The translations under genes were made by a program, and so were the position numbers. A stretch of DNA of 64,000 nucleotides. Source: JAWKOK01 sp963848115. Lineage in GTDB: Bacteria; Chloroflexota; Anaerolineae; Caldilineales; Caldilineaceae. The DNA lies in assembly GCA_963848115.1 (NCBI GenBank), contig CAWKCP010000010.1, positions 124,001 to 188,000 of the forward strand, in the 5' to 3' direction. Under the pieces are notes generated by a model. The model saw only the letters and a list, made by a program, of their open reading frames with translations, was not told the origin of the DNA and made no database searches. Shown here piece after piece: positions 8,679-19,047 of the stretch; the stretch's first letter is position 1; the number at the start of each line of letters is the position of its first letter.

Positions 8679-9434
8679 ATGGAAACAGAGAGAAAAGTCG
8701 CCATCATTACCGGCGGCGGCAGTGGAATCGGCAAACGGACGGCGCTGGCGCTGCTGAGCGCAGGCGATGCAGTCGTCCTGGCCGGGCGACGCGCTGAGCC
8801 GCTGGAGAGCACGGTTGCCGAATCGGGCGCAGGCGAGCGAGCAATGGCGGTGCCGACCGATGTAACCGATCCCGAATCGGTACGACATTTGTTCGCAACG
8901 ACCATCGAGACGTTCGGCCGCCTCGATCTGCTCTTCAACAATGCCGGCGTCGGCGCGCCGGCCGTACCGCTGGAGGAACTCTCGCTTGGGGAGTGGCAAT
9001 GCGTGATCGACACCAATCTGACCGGGGCCTTTCTCTGCACGCAAGAAGCGTTCAGAATTATGAAGGCGCAAAAACCGAGAGGGGGACGCATCATCAACAA
9101 CGGCTCGGTCTCCGCCCATGTCCCCCGCCCCAACTCAGCGCCCTACACCGCGACCAAGCACGCCATCAGCGGCCTGACCCGGGCGACCGCGTTGGATGGG
9201 CGCGCTTATGACATCGCCTGCGGTCAGATCGACGTCGGCAATGCGCTGACCGACATGTCTGAGCGTCTGGGCCAGGGCGTCCTGCAGGCCAATGGCGAGG
9301 TCAAAGCCGAGGCCATGATGGACGCTGATCATGTTGCTCAAGCCGTCGTCTATATGGCGAGCCTGCCGCTGGATGCCAATGTGCCGTTTATCACGGTGAT
9401 GGCGACGAAGATGCCGTACATGGGACGGGGTTAG
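8679..9434 (+). CDS. Short-chain dehydrogenase/reductase (SDR)
   Basis: 251 residues from ATG 8679, chosen because AAGGAG lies six bases upstream; an ATG at 8661 overlaps that site. The classical SDR cofactor motif is IITGGGSGIGKRTA, followed by LFNNAGVGAP. Active-site Ser (NNGSVSAH) and Y-x3-K (YTATKH) are present. The C-terminal sequence ends MPYMGRG. Members reduce or oxidise alcohol/keto groups with NAD(P)H; the substrate cannot be read from sequence. The gene stands alone and converges on the FtsX-type permease across a strong hairpin. Confidence 0.9.
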   Translation: METERKVAIITGGGSGIGKRTALALLSAGDAVVLAGRRAEPLESTVAESGAGERAMAVPTDVTDPESVRHLFATTIETFGRLDLLFNNAGVGAPAVPLEELSLGEWQCVIDTNLTGAFLCTQEAFRIMKAQKPRGGRIINNGSVSAHVPRPNSAPYTATKHAISGLTRATALDGRAYDIACGQIDVGNALTDMSERLGQGVLQANGEVKAEAMMDADHVAQAVVYMASLPLDANVPFITVMATKMPYMGRG

Positions 9435-9478
9435 GCCAGCGAAGAGAAATCGCATTCACGATCGAATGTGGTGTAAGA

Positions 9479-9590
9479 AGGTCTTTTTTTCACCACGGAG
9501 GCACAGAGACCACAGAGGAAGAACATTTTCTCTGTTTGTTCTCTGTGATCTCCGTGCTCCCTCTGTGCCTCCGTGGTGAAAAAAAGACCT
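9479..9590. repeat. Large hairpin with perfect 30-bp arms
   Basis: Arms 9479-9508 and 9561-9590 are perfect reverse complements (core CACCACGGAGGCACAGAG), with a 52-bp loop that contains further CTCTGTG/CACAGAG pairing. It sits between convergent genes, so read-through from either side would meet it. The T and A runs are at the outer ends, not after the stem, so it is not a textbook intrinsic terminator. Confidence 0.75.
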
Positions 9591-9631
9591 CGATTCAGTA
9601 GAGCGTTTCCTTGGCACGCTCCCCAGACACC

Positions 9632-12470
9632 TCAACCCGTCTCGCCCATCCGCAGCGAATCGAAGAGACGACGACGCAGACTGCGGCCCACAAGCAGCAG
9701 TTCGACCAGAACCATGCCTCCGGCGAAGAAGAGAGCGAGCAGCACGATCTGATCCCAGGCGATCAGGGGAATCAGCGGCGGCAACGGTAGCGGCGCTTCT
9801 CCGGTGATGCGGAAGAAGGGTGTAAAGAGCACAGCGGCGGCGATGCCAATCGCCGCGCCGGCGGCCGTGGCGTAGAGCGTCAGCATCGTGTATTCCAGCC
9901 CGAGTTGAACGAGCAGCCGACGCTCGCCCAGGCCCAGAGCACGTAACACCCCAAACTGATAGCCACGCTGATCCAACGAAGCCGCGCCATACATCACCAG
10001 CGCCAGAATGGCCATGACCGCCGCCGCAATGAAGCCTACGGAGAGCGTCCCGAAAAGCCCTACCCGCTCCAGCCGGGCCTGCTCCTCGGCCAGGATATCC
10101 GGCGCACTACGCCAGAAGTTGGCCAGGTACCCCTTCTCGATCACGCGTTTGAGCAGATCCTCGCCCAACGCGCCGGGCGCCAATGCGAACCAGAGTTGAT
10201 GCGGAAAGTCGCCGCCCGCGGCCAGATAGAGCGCATCCAGGTTGCCGATCACGACGACTTCGCCATCGTTGACCGTGGGGAAGTGGGTGTAGATACCGGC
10301 GATGGTGAAGGGTCCGGGCGCCCAGACCCCCGGTTCGAGCGACACCTGCATGTTCACCTGATCGCCGATGCGTAGCTGCGTCTCGTGCAGGAAGTCTTCG
10401 GAGACAAGGATCGCATCTGGGGATTGGGCTAGCCGGTTCATCAGCAGCGCCCAGTGGTTCGGGAGCAAGATCTGGTCGAAACCAGGAGACCAGTGGAAAG
10501 GTGAGGCGATCGATGCCCATGAAACGCCCGTTGACCGTGCCTTCGGACAACTTCAGGTAGATGGGATAGTCGCCCACCTTGGCCGAAGCGGTGACGCCGG
10601 GAAGGTCCTCGAAGGTTCCCATGGGCACAACCACGGGTTCAGCGCCGTCGTCTGTGCGGCGCAACGGCAGAAAACGCACATCGGCGCCGGTCTGGTAGTA
10701 GACACGGTCGACCAGCCACTGATCAAGGCTGGCCGCCATGGTCACCGTATAGATCCCCAGTCCCAACAACACGATCACCAACAACAGGGGCGGTGTGTAG
10801 TCGGCGCTATGGCGCCCCAGGTGGCGCAGCACCATGTGAGGCGTCAGCCACGGTGTACGCGCAGCAAGCCAATCCAGGAAGAGCAGCACCAGCGGAAAGA
10901 GACGCATGAGCAACAACGATGCGGTGATGATGAAGAGGGCCGGCGCAAGCACTAGAAGCGGATCATGGAAGAGCGCGTCCGTGCCTTCGCCGCGCGGGTC
11001 CGCAAACGTACCCTGGTTCAATAGTTGTCGATAGACATAGAGGGTCGGCAGTATCAGCAACAGGTCCAAGTAGGCGCGTTGCCAGAAGGGCCGATCATTG
11101 GGCCTTGCTCGGTCACGCTCCTGTTCGACGACACCCCGAGACGCGCTCTGGAGCACGGGCGCAATGCGGGCAAGCAGGGCCAGGCCCAGCGCGCCGAGGA
11201 CCAGCCACGGATTCATCCCTTGCAGCGAGACGATCAGCGGTTCACGAGGGACGAAGCGCAGGAAACTCTGAGTGTATCCCATGCCTCTGGCGATCAGCAG
11301 ACCCAGCCCCAGACCCAGCGGCACGGCCAGCAGAAAGAGTAACCCCTGTTCGACCAGCGTCATCCTCACCAGCATCCAGCGACTCATGCCCCGGCTCACC
11401 AGGATGCTGATTTCGCGCTCCTGACGCCGAACGACGATCTGGGCCACTAGAAAGAGAAAGTAGATCAGAAAGAAGAGCGCCGGCAGGTTGAAGGCCAGCA
11501 GTTGGGTGGCCAGGATGGACTGCCGACCGGTGAAGTCCTGCAGGGGCCCCAGCGGGGAGACGTCTAGTTTGGCGTCGGGCAGATAGCGGTCGATAATGAC
11601 CATGGCCCGGTTGAAGCCTTCCACGTAGGCCGGGGCATGGATCGGGTTCAGGGCACGATCGTCGAGTACGATATGCCACGAGGCATAACGAGACTTAGCC
11701 CGCAGGACGGGTTGCACAAACTGCTCATAGCTGGCCTTGGGCACGATCAGGGCATTGGCCAAGGATTGATCGGGATCGCTAAACCAGAAAGGATCGTCGG
11801 GATTCAGGGCCCGCCACAGACCGGCTATGCGTACCGGGCTGATCGGTTCAACGATATTGAGTCCGAGTTGAAAGGTCTCGCCGGCGTCGACGCCCATCTC
11901 GGCCGCCAGGTCCGCATGCATCCAGACGTCCATGACGCCGGGATCGCGGTTCTGCTCGGCCAGCGGCTCGCCTTCCACGATCTCCATCTGCGGCCCGATC
12001 TCGTCGACGTAGGCAACGGCCACGGAACGAAGATAGCCGCTGCTGTCGGCATAGCGGGTGTCATCTTCGTTGGGCAGCAGCATGACACTGCCGCTTTCAA
12101 CCTGAACGCCAACATGGCGCACCGGCAGCCCGATCTCGCCGGAGAGGGTCTCGGCGAGATTGGCGGCCACTTGTTCGGCGGCCGCCAGTGACAGAGGTTT
12201 GCGTGAAGAAGGAAAGAAGTAGACACGCAGAGAGAACGGATTGCGTCCGGTCTGCTCGCTGAAGGCGGCCAGTTCCTGGGTCAACACGGCCCGATCCACA
12301 GCGTGGGCGAAGAAGCCGGCGTTGCTCAACAAGGCTACGGCCATCACCACGCCGATCAGGTTGAGCAGCGTCACCGGCCAGCGGCTGGCCATGCTTCGCA
12401 ACGCCAGCCCAATAGAGTCAACTGTGATGAGTAGGCGATGTACTATTGCGCTGTTTAGCCGGTTCAGCAT
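9632..12470 (-). CDS. FtsX-like ABC transporter permease, frameshifted
   Basis: About 945 residues when one surplus base near 10475 is removed. The N-terminal reading runs to SWFRPDL and then resumes in another frame as LPNHWALLMNRLAQSPDA. Architecture is that of MacB/LolC-type permeases with two repeats. There is an N-terminal membrane segment (LLNLIGVVMAVALL), a large extracytoplasmic domain, three membrane helices (about 330-430), and a second membrane group with another periplasmic part. A final FtsX core of three helices (SVGFIAAAVMAILALVMY onward) ends at GETG. Such permeases work with a LolD/MacB-type ATPase to move lipids, lipoproteins or peptides. No ATPase is adjacent, so the partner must lie elsewhere. 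No signal for substrate is seen. Confidence 0.8.
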
Positions 12471-12685
12471 GGCACTCTTGAATTGGATGGCCCGTTTGTT
12501 CCTGCAAGCAGTGCTGAGGAATCACCGTCATTGTAGCACAGACCGGCATACGGCGGCATCGGCATCGTTCGGCCTAGTGATCCGGCGGAAATCCTGATAC
12601 AGTTCCCGCCAGAGGTAGGGCAGCCGAATTTCTGTCGTGGTATTCACGCCCAACTGAGGGTGCATTTTGCGGTGTGGACGAGTCG

Positions 12686-12742
12686 GCCGGGGACGGTCCA
12701 CGCACTGATCGTATGACCCAACTGGACTGGACCGTCCCCGGC
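12686..12742. repeat. Inverted repeat with 15-bp perfect arms
   Basis: GCCGGGGACGGTCCA (12686-12700) pairs exactly with TGGACCGTCCCCGGC (12728-12742). It lies in the 454-bp gap 12471-12924, which otherwise holds only the repeat at 12788-12863 and a TCCGACTCCAAGTCGGA palindrome near 12877-12893; no gene is seen in the gap. Confidence 0.65.
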
Positions 12743-12787
12743 ACATTATGCACCGAATCTGAAACACATCCCTTCGCGAAGGCACCA

Positions 12788-12863
12788 ATTGTCATTCCGA
12801 AGCGGAGCGAGGAATCTCAAGGTAGGCAACGACAAGATTCCTCGCTGCGCTCGGAATGACAAT
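12788..12863. repeat. GTCATTCC/GGAATGAC dispersed palindromic element
   Basis: Left arm about 12788-12817 and right arm about 12835-12863 pair over nearly their whole length with a couple of mismatches, around the core GAGCGAGGAATCT. Half copies occur near 8474 and 3560. It is just downstream of the large vWA protein gene (minus strand) and may contribute to its termination. Confidence 0.65.
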
Positions 12864-12924
12864 TTACGCATCTCGTCCGACTCCAAGTCGGACCTACAAG
12901 AAATGTGATCCCTCAGCCTCTTCT

Positions 12925-15900
12925 CTAGCGCATGATCAACGGCAGATAAATTGCCGAGGTCTCGGTGAGTGTGGGATCGACGCGCACGCTGAGTGCGGTC
13001 ACATCCGACTCATTGCCGGCATGGTCTCGGTAGCGCACGAAGACCGTGGCTTGACCATTGCTTCCAGGAGCGAAGGTCCAGGCCTTGGATGGCTGATAGG
13101 GTTCCCACTCGGCGCCGGCGAAGTCGGCACGGTTGGAGAGCAACATCTCGGCCAGGCCGCTCTCCTCCGCCGGCACGATCAGTTCTCCGTCGAAGATGGG
13201 ATGTTCTTCGGTGTTGGGATCGTCATAGCCTTCGAGCAGAAGGGTGGTCGTCTTCGGTATCGGCGACACCACGCCCGGCGGCAGCACCACCTCGCCGTGG
13301 GGTGCGAAAGGATCGAGATTGGGCGTGGTACAGACGACGGCAGAGGGTGCGCTGGTGGCGCGTCCACGAGCCATGGCCTTGTAGCAGTACTGTTGTCCAT
13401 TCTTTAGCTTACCGTCAGTGAATGCCGGTTCGGTGACATTCTCAGCGATCAGTTCGAAAGGACCTTCAGGTGCGGTACTGCGATAGATCTGTACCTGCGG
13501 CGAGGCGGCCAACGTGCTGAATCGCAGGAACACCTGTCCGACGCTGGGCCAGGCCTGGAGGCGCGGCGGCTCTGCGAAATCATCGGGCGCAAAGAGCGGG
13601 TCGTTGCCCCGGGTGACCTCTGAGCCGTCAGCCTCACCGCCGTCATCGGTGTCTGGATCGCAGGGATCGGTATGCCGGAAGAACTCTTGGGCCGTGACCA
13701 GACCGTCATCGTCGGGATCCAGGCCTGCATCGTCCTTTTTGGGATCGGTGCAGTTGCCCTCCCACCAGTTTGGCAAGCGATCCTTGTCGTCATCGTCGTC
13801 GCCTGCCATGTAGAATGCCACTCGTGCGCGTCGCTTGAAGGGCCCCGCCAGGCTGGACGTTCCCTCGGCGTCAAGGACCACGCTGTAGCCGCCGGGCTCG
13901 AAGGTATTGAGGATGGTTCCCCCGTAGAAGCCGTCATTGGCTAGTCCGTCGCCATGCTGGCCATCATCGACCAGCGTCAAAGTTTCGCCAGTGCGCTCGA
14001 CGGTGACGTCGATGGTGGCCCCAGTGATGCCTTCGATGTCGGAGAGCAGCGCCAGCACGGGCATGGCTTTCCCGGCCAAGCGTTCTTCCGGCGGCAGCCC
14101 GAGGAAGACCTCCAGCGTCAGATCGCTGATCAAGGCGGCCTCGACCAGGTAGATTTTTGGACAACTGCCGCATGGGCGAACAGTGAGCTTCCACTCGCCC
14201 TTTTCTGGTGCGGGTACTCGCCAGACATGGTGGCCGTCCGCCGTCAATGTGGGAGCGACGATGGTTCCGTCCGGTTTGCTCAGCCGCATGAACGGTACAT
14301 TGGCGGCATCGGGCGGTGACATCTTGGCCACGAAGACGCCCTGACTGGCGCCGCCATCGACCAGGATCGTGCTGACCGCGGGACTATCCTTGCCGACACC
14401 GATCTCGTAGCTTTCGGCGAAGATCTGCTGTTCAGCGAGCACGGTTTCGGCAAAGACACGATAGATCTCAGCCAGGTCGACCGGCAGCGTGTTGGCGGTT
14501 GCCGATGCATCGGCGGCCGCGACGCCACCCTCGGGCAGGAACTGGAAGAGGCCACCTGACTCCGCGGTCAGAGCCTCCAGCGCCACGCCGTCGGCGTCAT
14601 CGCCCACCGCGACCACGTGGATCACGGGCACCTGATCGCCATCCTTCTTGCGCGCCTTGTACTCCTTGATAAATTCGGGAATGTGGTCAGCCGTATCGTC
14701 AACCGTGTCCTTGCCGTCGGAGAGCAGCACGATTGTCCAGGCCTGGTTGGGCGTGCCCAGAGCGACGAGCTGTGCAAGGCCTTCGCGCAGCGCCGCGCCC
14801 GTAGCCGTGGCGCCGTCAGGGATCGCCAATGCGTCGATGGCGTCCTGAGCCGCCTCGCGCGTGACGTTGGTCCATTTGCTCAGGTTGAACTCAGTCGACG
14901 GTGCGTCGTTGTAGCTGACGACGCCGATGCGGTCGCCGGTGTCGTACGAGTCGACATAGAGGTTGGCCGCGCCCTTGGCCGCTTCAATCTTGTCGCCAAG
15001 CATGCTGCCCGAGCGGTCGATGACGATCATGTTGTCTATGCTCGGTTGCGGACCGTAGACCACGGCGTCGACTTCTGTATCGGTGTAGTCGCCATACTCG
15101 ATGGTGAGATCACATTCGGTGCAGTCGGGGCTGGCCGGCGCTCTCAGCACAAGCCAATACTGGCCGGCGATGTAGGTCGAAGCAATGATCGCATCGTCAG
15201 CCGGGTTGGCCGGCGGATTGATCACCGTATTGCCGACGGTGATGACGAACTGGGCGGTGTCGATGCCGACGACCGGATCTAGGTTGGTGTCGAAGACCTC
15301 CACCTTGGCGATGAACTTCTTGGGCGACGTCGCCTCACCGGCTAAGCCTGGAAACTGGGCGTCGGGCGACAGAATGAAGAGGCCGTCAGTCAAGTTGAAG
15401 GCGTAGCGGAAGTTGACCGCGTGGTCCATGGCCGTGACGATGAGCACGATGCGGTCGTATGCGGGGTTGATGTTGGGGATGCTCAGATCGAAACTGGTTC
15501 CCTCATCGCTCCACTGCTCGACGACCTGGCCGTTGTCGATGGCCAGCACATGGTAGTGAAGTGGATGGGGGGTGCCCTGCAACGCCTCGGCCTCGACATT
15601 GATGACTGACAGCGAGGAGTTCGGGTCGACTTCGAAGTAGCGTGCTCCCCATGCATCCACGGAGACGGTGCCGAAGACCGACGCGTCGGGGTTGAGCGGC
15701 CCGGAGACCGTGCGCTTGACCGGGTCGTAGCTGCAACCGAGGCACTCTTCTTCGTCCAGGTAGTTGTACTTGGCAAAGCCGGCCGGCGGCGGGTTGCTGA
15801 CCAGATCTTTGACGTAGTTGGCGACGGCGAAGTCCTGGAAGATGTCCTTGAACCGGCGAGGAGTGCCGATCTTGTTCTGAAGGGTGTCGTTGAGCGTGCC

Positions 15901-17022
15901 GATGCCGTCCTTGGAGCTGGCCGCGGCCTTGTTCTCCTCGCTCTGCTGCCAATATTTCACCATCACGTCGATACCATAGTCAGGCTCAGTCTGTGTGTCG
16001 GCGAACTGTTCCATGACGTAGATCCAGAAGAGCGCGGCATTGTAGGAGGCTTCCATCAGGCCCTTCTCAGGTGCGCCGAGGTAGGCATTTATCTGGCCCA
16101 TGTAATACTTTTGGGCCACGGTATCCCAGATGTCACACTGGGCGTTGTTGAAGATGCAGAACTTGTCTTCGGTGGCGCGTGCCTGCCCTTCGATGATCCA
16201 TTTGCCGAATGGATCGGGGCTGGAGCCGCCATGCGCGCCCTGGACCTTGTGGAAGATCTCGTGGCCGACGACGAAGAACTCGTAGTCCGAGCCGCTGCCG
16301 GTTGTGGGATCGTATTCGCCGCTGGCAAACCAATCCGGCCGGTACTGGATGCCGTCCGAGTTGGCGCAGCCGTTGTTGCATGGAAAGAAGTCAAGCGGAA
16401 AGGGCTTCTGGCCGTCAAAGAAGGCCGGATCGTTGAAGCCGTAGCCGACCATTTGAGCGTGGTAGGCTTCACTCGTCTGCAGCGCTTCGGTGACATGTTT
16501 GTTGTTGCCGCCGACGTTCACATTCTCCGTACAGGCCGATTTGCCGTCGTAGTCGGGGCACTCGACCAGACGATAGTACATGCGGTAATTGGGACCATTG
16601 CCCTCCAGTCGACTTGGCTCACGGCAGGTTTGGTCGGCCCCCGCAGTGGTCTCATCGTTGCCGTCATCGGCCGTCACCCTGTAGTGAAAGACGTCCGTGC
16701 TGCTGGCGGCGGCGTCCACATAGCGCCAGCGGCCTTTGGCATCGGGATCGGTGACAGTGGCGATAGGGTTGCCCCAGTTGTTGTCGTTGACATTTTTGCG
16801 ATAGATGTTGTAGTCGGCGTTGCCGTCGTTGGTGTCCGCCCATTCAACACGCACTTGATCGGGCGCACCGCCGTGGGGCCGGCAGGAGACATTGTCCGGC
16901 TGCTCCACAGCCTGGGGCGCGGCGTTGATTGTCTGGGGTGTGATGCCGACGAGCGAGATCGCGACAAGAACCGCCAAAAAAGAGATAGGCAGCCTCGGCC
17001 ACATGGATTTTCGAGAAATCAT
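12925..17022 (-). CDS. Giant secreted zincin-like / von Willebrand A protein with Ca-binding repeats
   Basis: 1365 residues from ATG 17022 (MISRKSMWPRLPISFL), which begins a clear signal peptide ending near TINAA. Order: an FN3-like segment (about 40-130), then a metalloprotease-like module with HEIFH at about 254-258 and a downstream EGQARATED that could give the third zinc ligand. A beta-rich part follows, then a vWA domain whose MIDAS motif DRSGSM lies at about 669. A D-rich thrombospondin-3-like Ca-binding stretch (about 1120-1190) and another FN3-like domain come next. The C-terminus is SAIYLPLIMR. It is probably exported and surface-attached, and may bind or cleave matrix or host/prey polymers. 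A frameshifted paralogue lies at 48335-52816. Protease activity is inferred from HExxH only. Confidence 0.8.
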   Translation of the reverse strand: MISRKSMWPRLPISFLAVLVAISLVGITPQTINAAPQAVEQPDNVSCRPHGGAPDQVRVEWADTNDGNADYNIYRKNVNDNNWGNPIATVTDPDAKGRWRYVDAAASSTDVFHYRVTADDGNDETTAGADQTCREPSRLEGNGPNYRMYYRLVECPDYDGKSACTENVNVGGNNKHVTEALQTSEAYHAQMVGYGFNDPAFFDGQKPFPLDFFPCNNGCANSDGIQYRPDWFASGEYDPTTGSGSDYEFFVVGHEIFHKVQGAHGGSSPDPFGKWIIEGQARATEDKFCIFNNAQCDIWDTVAQKYYMGQINAYLGAPEKGLMEASYNAALFWIYVMEQFADTQTEPDYGIDVMVKYWQQSEENKAAASSKDGIGTLNDTLQNKIGTPRRFKDIFQDFAVANYVKDLVSNPPPAGFAKYNYLDEEECLGCSYDPVKRTVSGPLNPDASVFGTVSVDAWGARYFEVDPNSSLSVINVEAEALQGTPHPLHYHVLAIDNGQVVEQWSDEGTSFDLSIPNINPAYDRIVLIVTAMDHAVNFRYAFNLTDGLFILSPDAQFPGLAGEATSPKKFIAKVEVFDTNLDPVVGIDTAQFVITVGNTVINPPANPADDAIIASTYIAGQYWLVLRAPASPDCTECDLTIEYGDYTDTEVDAVVYGPQPSIDNMIVIDRSGSMLGDKIEAAKGAANLYVDSYDTGDRIGVVSYNDAPSTEFNLSKWTNVTREAAQDAIDALAIPDGATATGAALREGLAQLVALGTPNQAWTIVLLSDGKDTVDDTADHIPEFIKEYKARKKDGDQVPVIHVVAVGDDADGVALEALTAESGGLFQFLPEGGVAAADASATANTLPVDLAEIYRVFAETVLAEQQIFAESYEIGVGKDSPAVSTILVDGGASQGVFVAKMSPPDAANVPFMRLSKPDGTIVAPTLTADGHHVWRVPAPEKGEWKLTVRPCGSCPKIYLVEAALISDLTLEVFLGLPPEERLAGKAMPVLALLSDIEGITGATIDVTVERTGETLTLVDDGQHGDGLANDGFYGGTILNTFEPGGYSVVLDAEGTSSLAGPFKRRARVAFYMAGDDDDDKDRLPNWWEGNCTDPKKDDAGLDPDDDGLVTAQEFFRHTDPCDPDTDDGGEADGSEVTRGNDPLFAPDDFAEPPRLQAWPSVGQVFLRFSTLAASPQVQIYRSTAPEGPFELIAENVTEPAFTDGKLKNGQQYCYKAMARGRATSAPSAVVCTTPNLDPFAPHGEVVLPPGVVSPIPKTTTLLLEGYDDPNTEEHPIFDGELIVPAEESGLAEMLLSNRADFAGAEWEPYQPSKAWTFAPGSNGQATVFVRYRDHAGNESDVTALSVRVDPTLTETSAIYLPLIMR

Positions 17023-17598
17023 GGAACACCCTCTTTCTGAAAGGTAATTCAAAGCGCCAACCCTTTTCGGTCGAGGTTGGCGGCGCCGTCTTCAAAGCGA
17101 ATTTTGATCCGCACGGGCATACCTCCACTATGCGCACGGGTTCAACATTGGTCTGATTTTCGCGCACACCTCCGTTGAGCAGATGGCACATTTCACGGTA
17201 GCGCTTGCCATCTAGTGTGCTGAGGAAAGCATAGACGACGAACCTCGCCCTGACCGTGCGTCAGGTCATCCAGCGGTTGTGTTCCAGATCACAGCGCTTA
17301 GGCGAACGTGTCATTTGTGGCGTGACCAGCATCGAGCCGGACACAAAAAAGCCGCCAAAGATTGCCGGCTTGAGGCGATACTGTTTTGCGGTACGCTGGA
17401 GTAGATGTCGGTTGGGGTTCAGCTAGTCAAACAAACGCGATTGACACAAGACCAGGATTCAGGCACACTTTCAGTAGGGCGGTAATCCTAGCTGCCTCAC
17501 CTGTCCGTAATGGTCCACTCACGTCTGTCCCCCACGTTATAGCCATAGGTGCTTGCAGCCATATTTGCTCTACCCAACCAATTCAAGGAGACGAACCC
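17023..17598. other. Divergent intergenic region
   Basis: 576 bp between the vWA protein and the sugar-binding lipoprotein, expected to hold promoters for both. No coding sequence is convincing. A weak stem AGCCG...CGGCT with a run of T on the minus strand (about 17343-17372) has no upstream minus-strand gene to serve. AAGGAG at 17585-17590 is the ribosome site of the next gene. Confidence 0.4.
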
Positions 17599-18912
17599 AT
17601 GAAGAAACAGTTTGTGATCCTACCTGCACTCCTGATCGCGCTGGCCCTACTGGTCGCGTGCGCAGGAGCGCCCGCGGCGCCTTCCGCTGGCGATGTTGCG
17701 GCCGAAGACGCCGTCCAACTGCGCATCTGGACCCATCAGAATGACGCCTTCAACACCGGGCTTGAGGTACTGGCCGACTCGTACATGGAGGAGAATCCAG
17801 ACGTCGCCATTGCCTTCGAGACCTTTGACTACGACACCTACATTCAGACGCTCCAGACGGCCCTTCCGGCCGGCACAGAGGCCGACATTCTACAGATGTT
17901 CGGCTCCTGGGTCTGTAGCTATGCCGACGGCGGCAACCTGGCTGCGACGCCCGAGGACGTGCTCAGCGTCGCCGGAGCCGAGGACGCCATCTTCGCCGCA
18001 CAACTGGCCGGCTACGTCTGCGACGGCACGCTCTACGGCGTGCCCCAGGAGTTCAACATCGAGTATGGCGCGGCCTTGGTCAACACGGCCATCGCCGAAG
18101 AGGTCGGTCTGACCGACATAACCGACGGTTGGGACAGCTGGGATGACTTCATCGCCGACGCCAAAGAGATGACGGGCATGCAAGACGGTGTCATGACCCG
18201 CGCCGGCTATCACTTCACGGCCTCAGACGCGGTTCCGGCCACGTTCTACTCGCTGATCTTGCAGAACGGCGGCCAATACCTCACCGAAGAGGGCTACGAT
18301 GTCAATACGCCGGAAGCAATGGACGCGCTCACGCTGATGAAGCGTTTGGTCGATGAAGGCATTGTGGATCCCGTGCTCTTCAACGATGAGGAAAACTGGG
18401 TCGGTGACTGCTACTTCGATGAATTCTGCGCCACCGGTTTGGTCGGCCCATGGATCATCGGCGAGTATGTCGGCGACTACCCGGACGTTGTCGAAAAGAC
18501 CCAGTACGTGGCGCTGCCGTCGGTGGGCGCTGATCCGGCACTGGTAGCCGCCTCAGGTTGGGGTCTCGCCGTCTCGGAAAACAGCCCGGCCCAGGACGCT
18601 GCCTGGGATTTCATCAAGTATGTCACGTTGGATCCTGAAAACGCTGTGCAATGGAACCTGGCATCAGCCACGCTGCCCGCGCTCAAGGCCAACGCCACCG
18701 GTGATGCTGCCGACCAGTTGATTGCGGACTTCCCCCACTTCGGTCCCTTCCTCGATTTGCTGGACTATGCCCAGCCCGAAGGCGCTTTCCCGGATCGAGA
18801 TCTGGTCTGGTACGAGATCACCTATCCGCGCATCCTCAACTTCCTGCAGGGCAATGCAACCGCCGAGGAGACGCTTGAGGCACTGACTCGGGAAGTGAAT
18901 GAGTCGATGTAG
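17599..18912 (+). CDS. Sugar ABC transporter substrate-binding lipoprotein (CUT1-type)
   Basis: 437 residues from ATG 17599, eight bases after AAGGAG. The lipoprotein signal is MKKQFVILPALLIALALL followed by the lipobox LVAC. The mature part is a family-1 extracellular solute-binding protein: LRIWTHQNDAFNTGLEVLAD, YMEENPDVAIAFE, DILQMFGSW, YGVPQEFNIEYGAALVN, and a C-terminal W-AQPEG region. It heads a three-gene unit with the two permeases that follow. No ATPase gene is in the unit, so energy coupling is probably supplied by a shared MsmX-like ATPase. Location near alpha-galactosidase suggests a mono- or oligosaccharide ligand, not identified. Confidence 0.9.
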   Translation: MKKQFVILPALLIALALLVACAGAPAAPSAGDVAAEDAVQLRIWTHQNDAFNTGLEVLADSYMEENPDVAIAFETFDYDTYIQTLQTALPAGTEADILQMFGSWVCSYADGGNLAATPEDVLSVAGAEDAIFAAQLAGYVCDGTLYGVPQEFNIEYGAALVNTAIAEEVGLTDITDGWDSWDDFIADAKEMTGMQDGVMTRAGYHFTASDAVPATFYSLILQNGGQYLTEEGYDVNTPEAMDALTLMKRLVDEGIVDPVLFNDEENWVGDCYFDEFCATGLVGPWIIGEYVGDYPDVVEKTQYVALPSVGADPALVAASGWGLAVSENSPAQDAAWDFIKYVTLDPENAVQWNLASATLPALKANATGDAADQLIADFPHFGPFLDLLDYAQPEGAFPDRDLVWYEITYPRILNFLQGNATAEETLEALTREVNESM

Positions 18913-19047
18913 ACAGCTTGTGGGTGACAGTCACTGGTAGATCGGCTTTTCGATGACAAGGCTACATTGTGCCAGTGGCTGCCACCCGGCGTCCGTATTC
19001 ATGGCATCGAGATGCCATCAGTTCCGACAACCCGGATCCCGTCAACC

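Noticed and set aside
16111..17040. Plus-strand open frame of 309 codons
   Set aside because: Antisense to the large secreted protein; composition is Val/Ala-biased as expected for a shadow.
17343..17372. Minus-strand terminator-like stem with T run
   Set aside because: There is no minus-strand gene upstream for it to end, and the stem is only five pairs.
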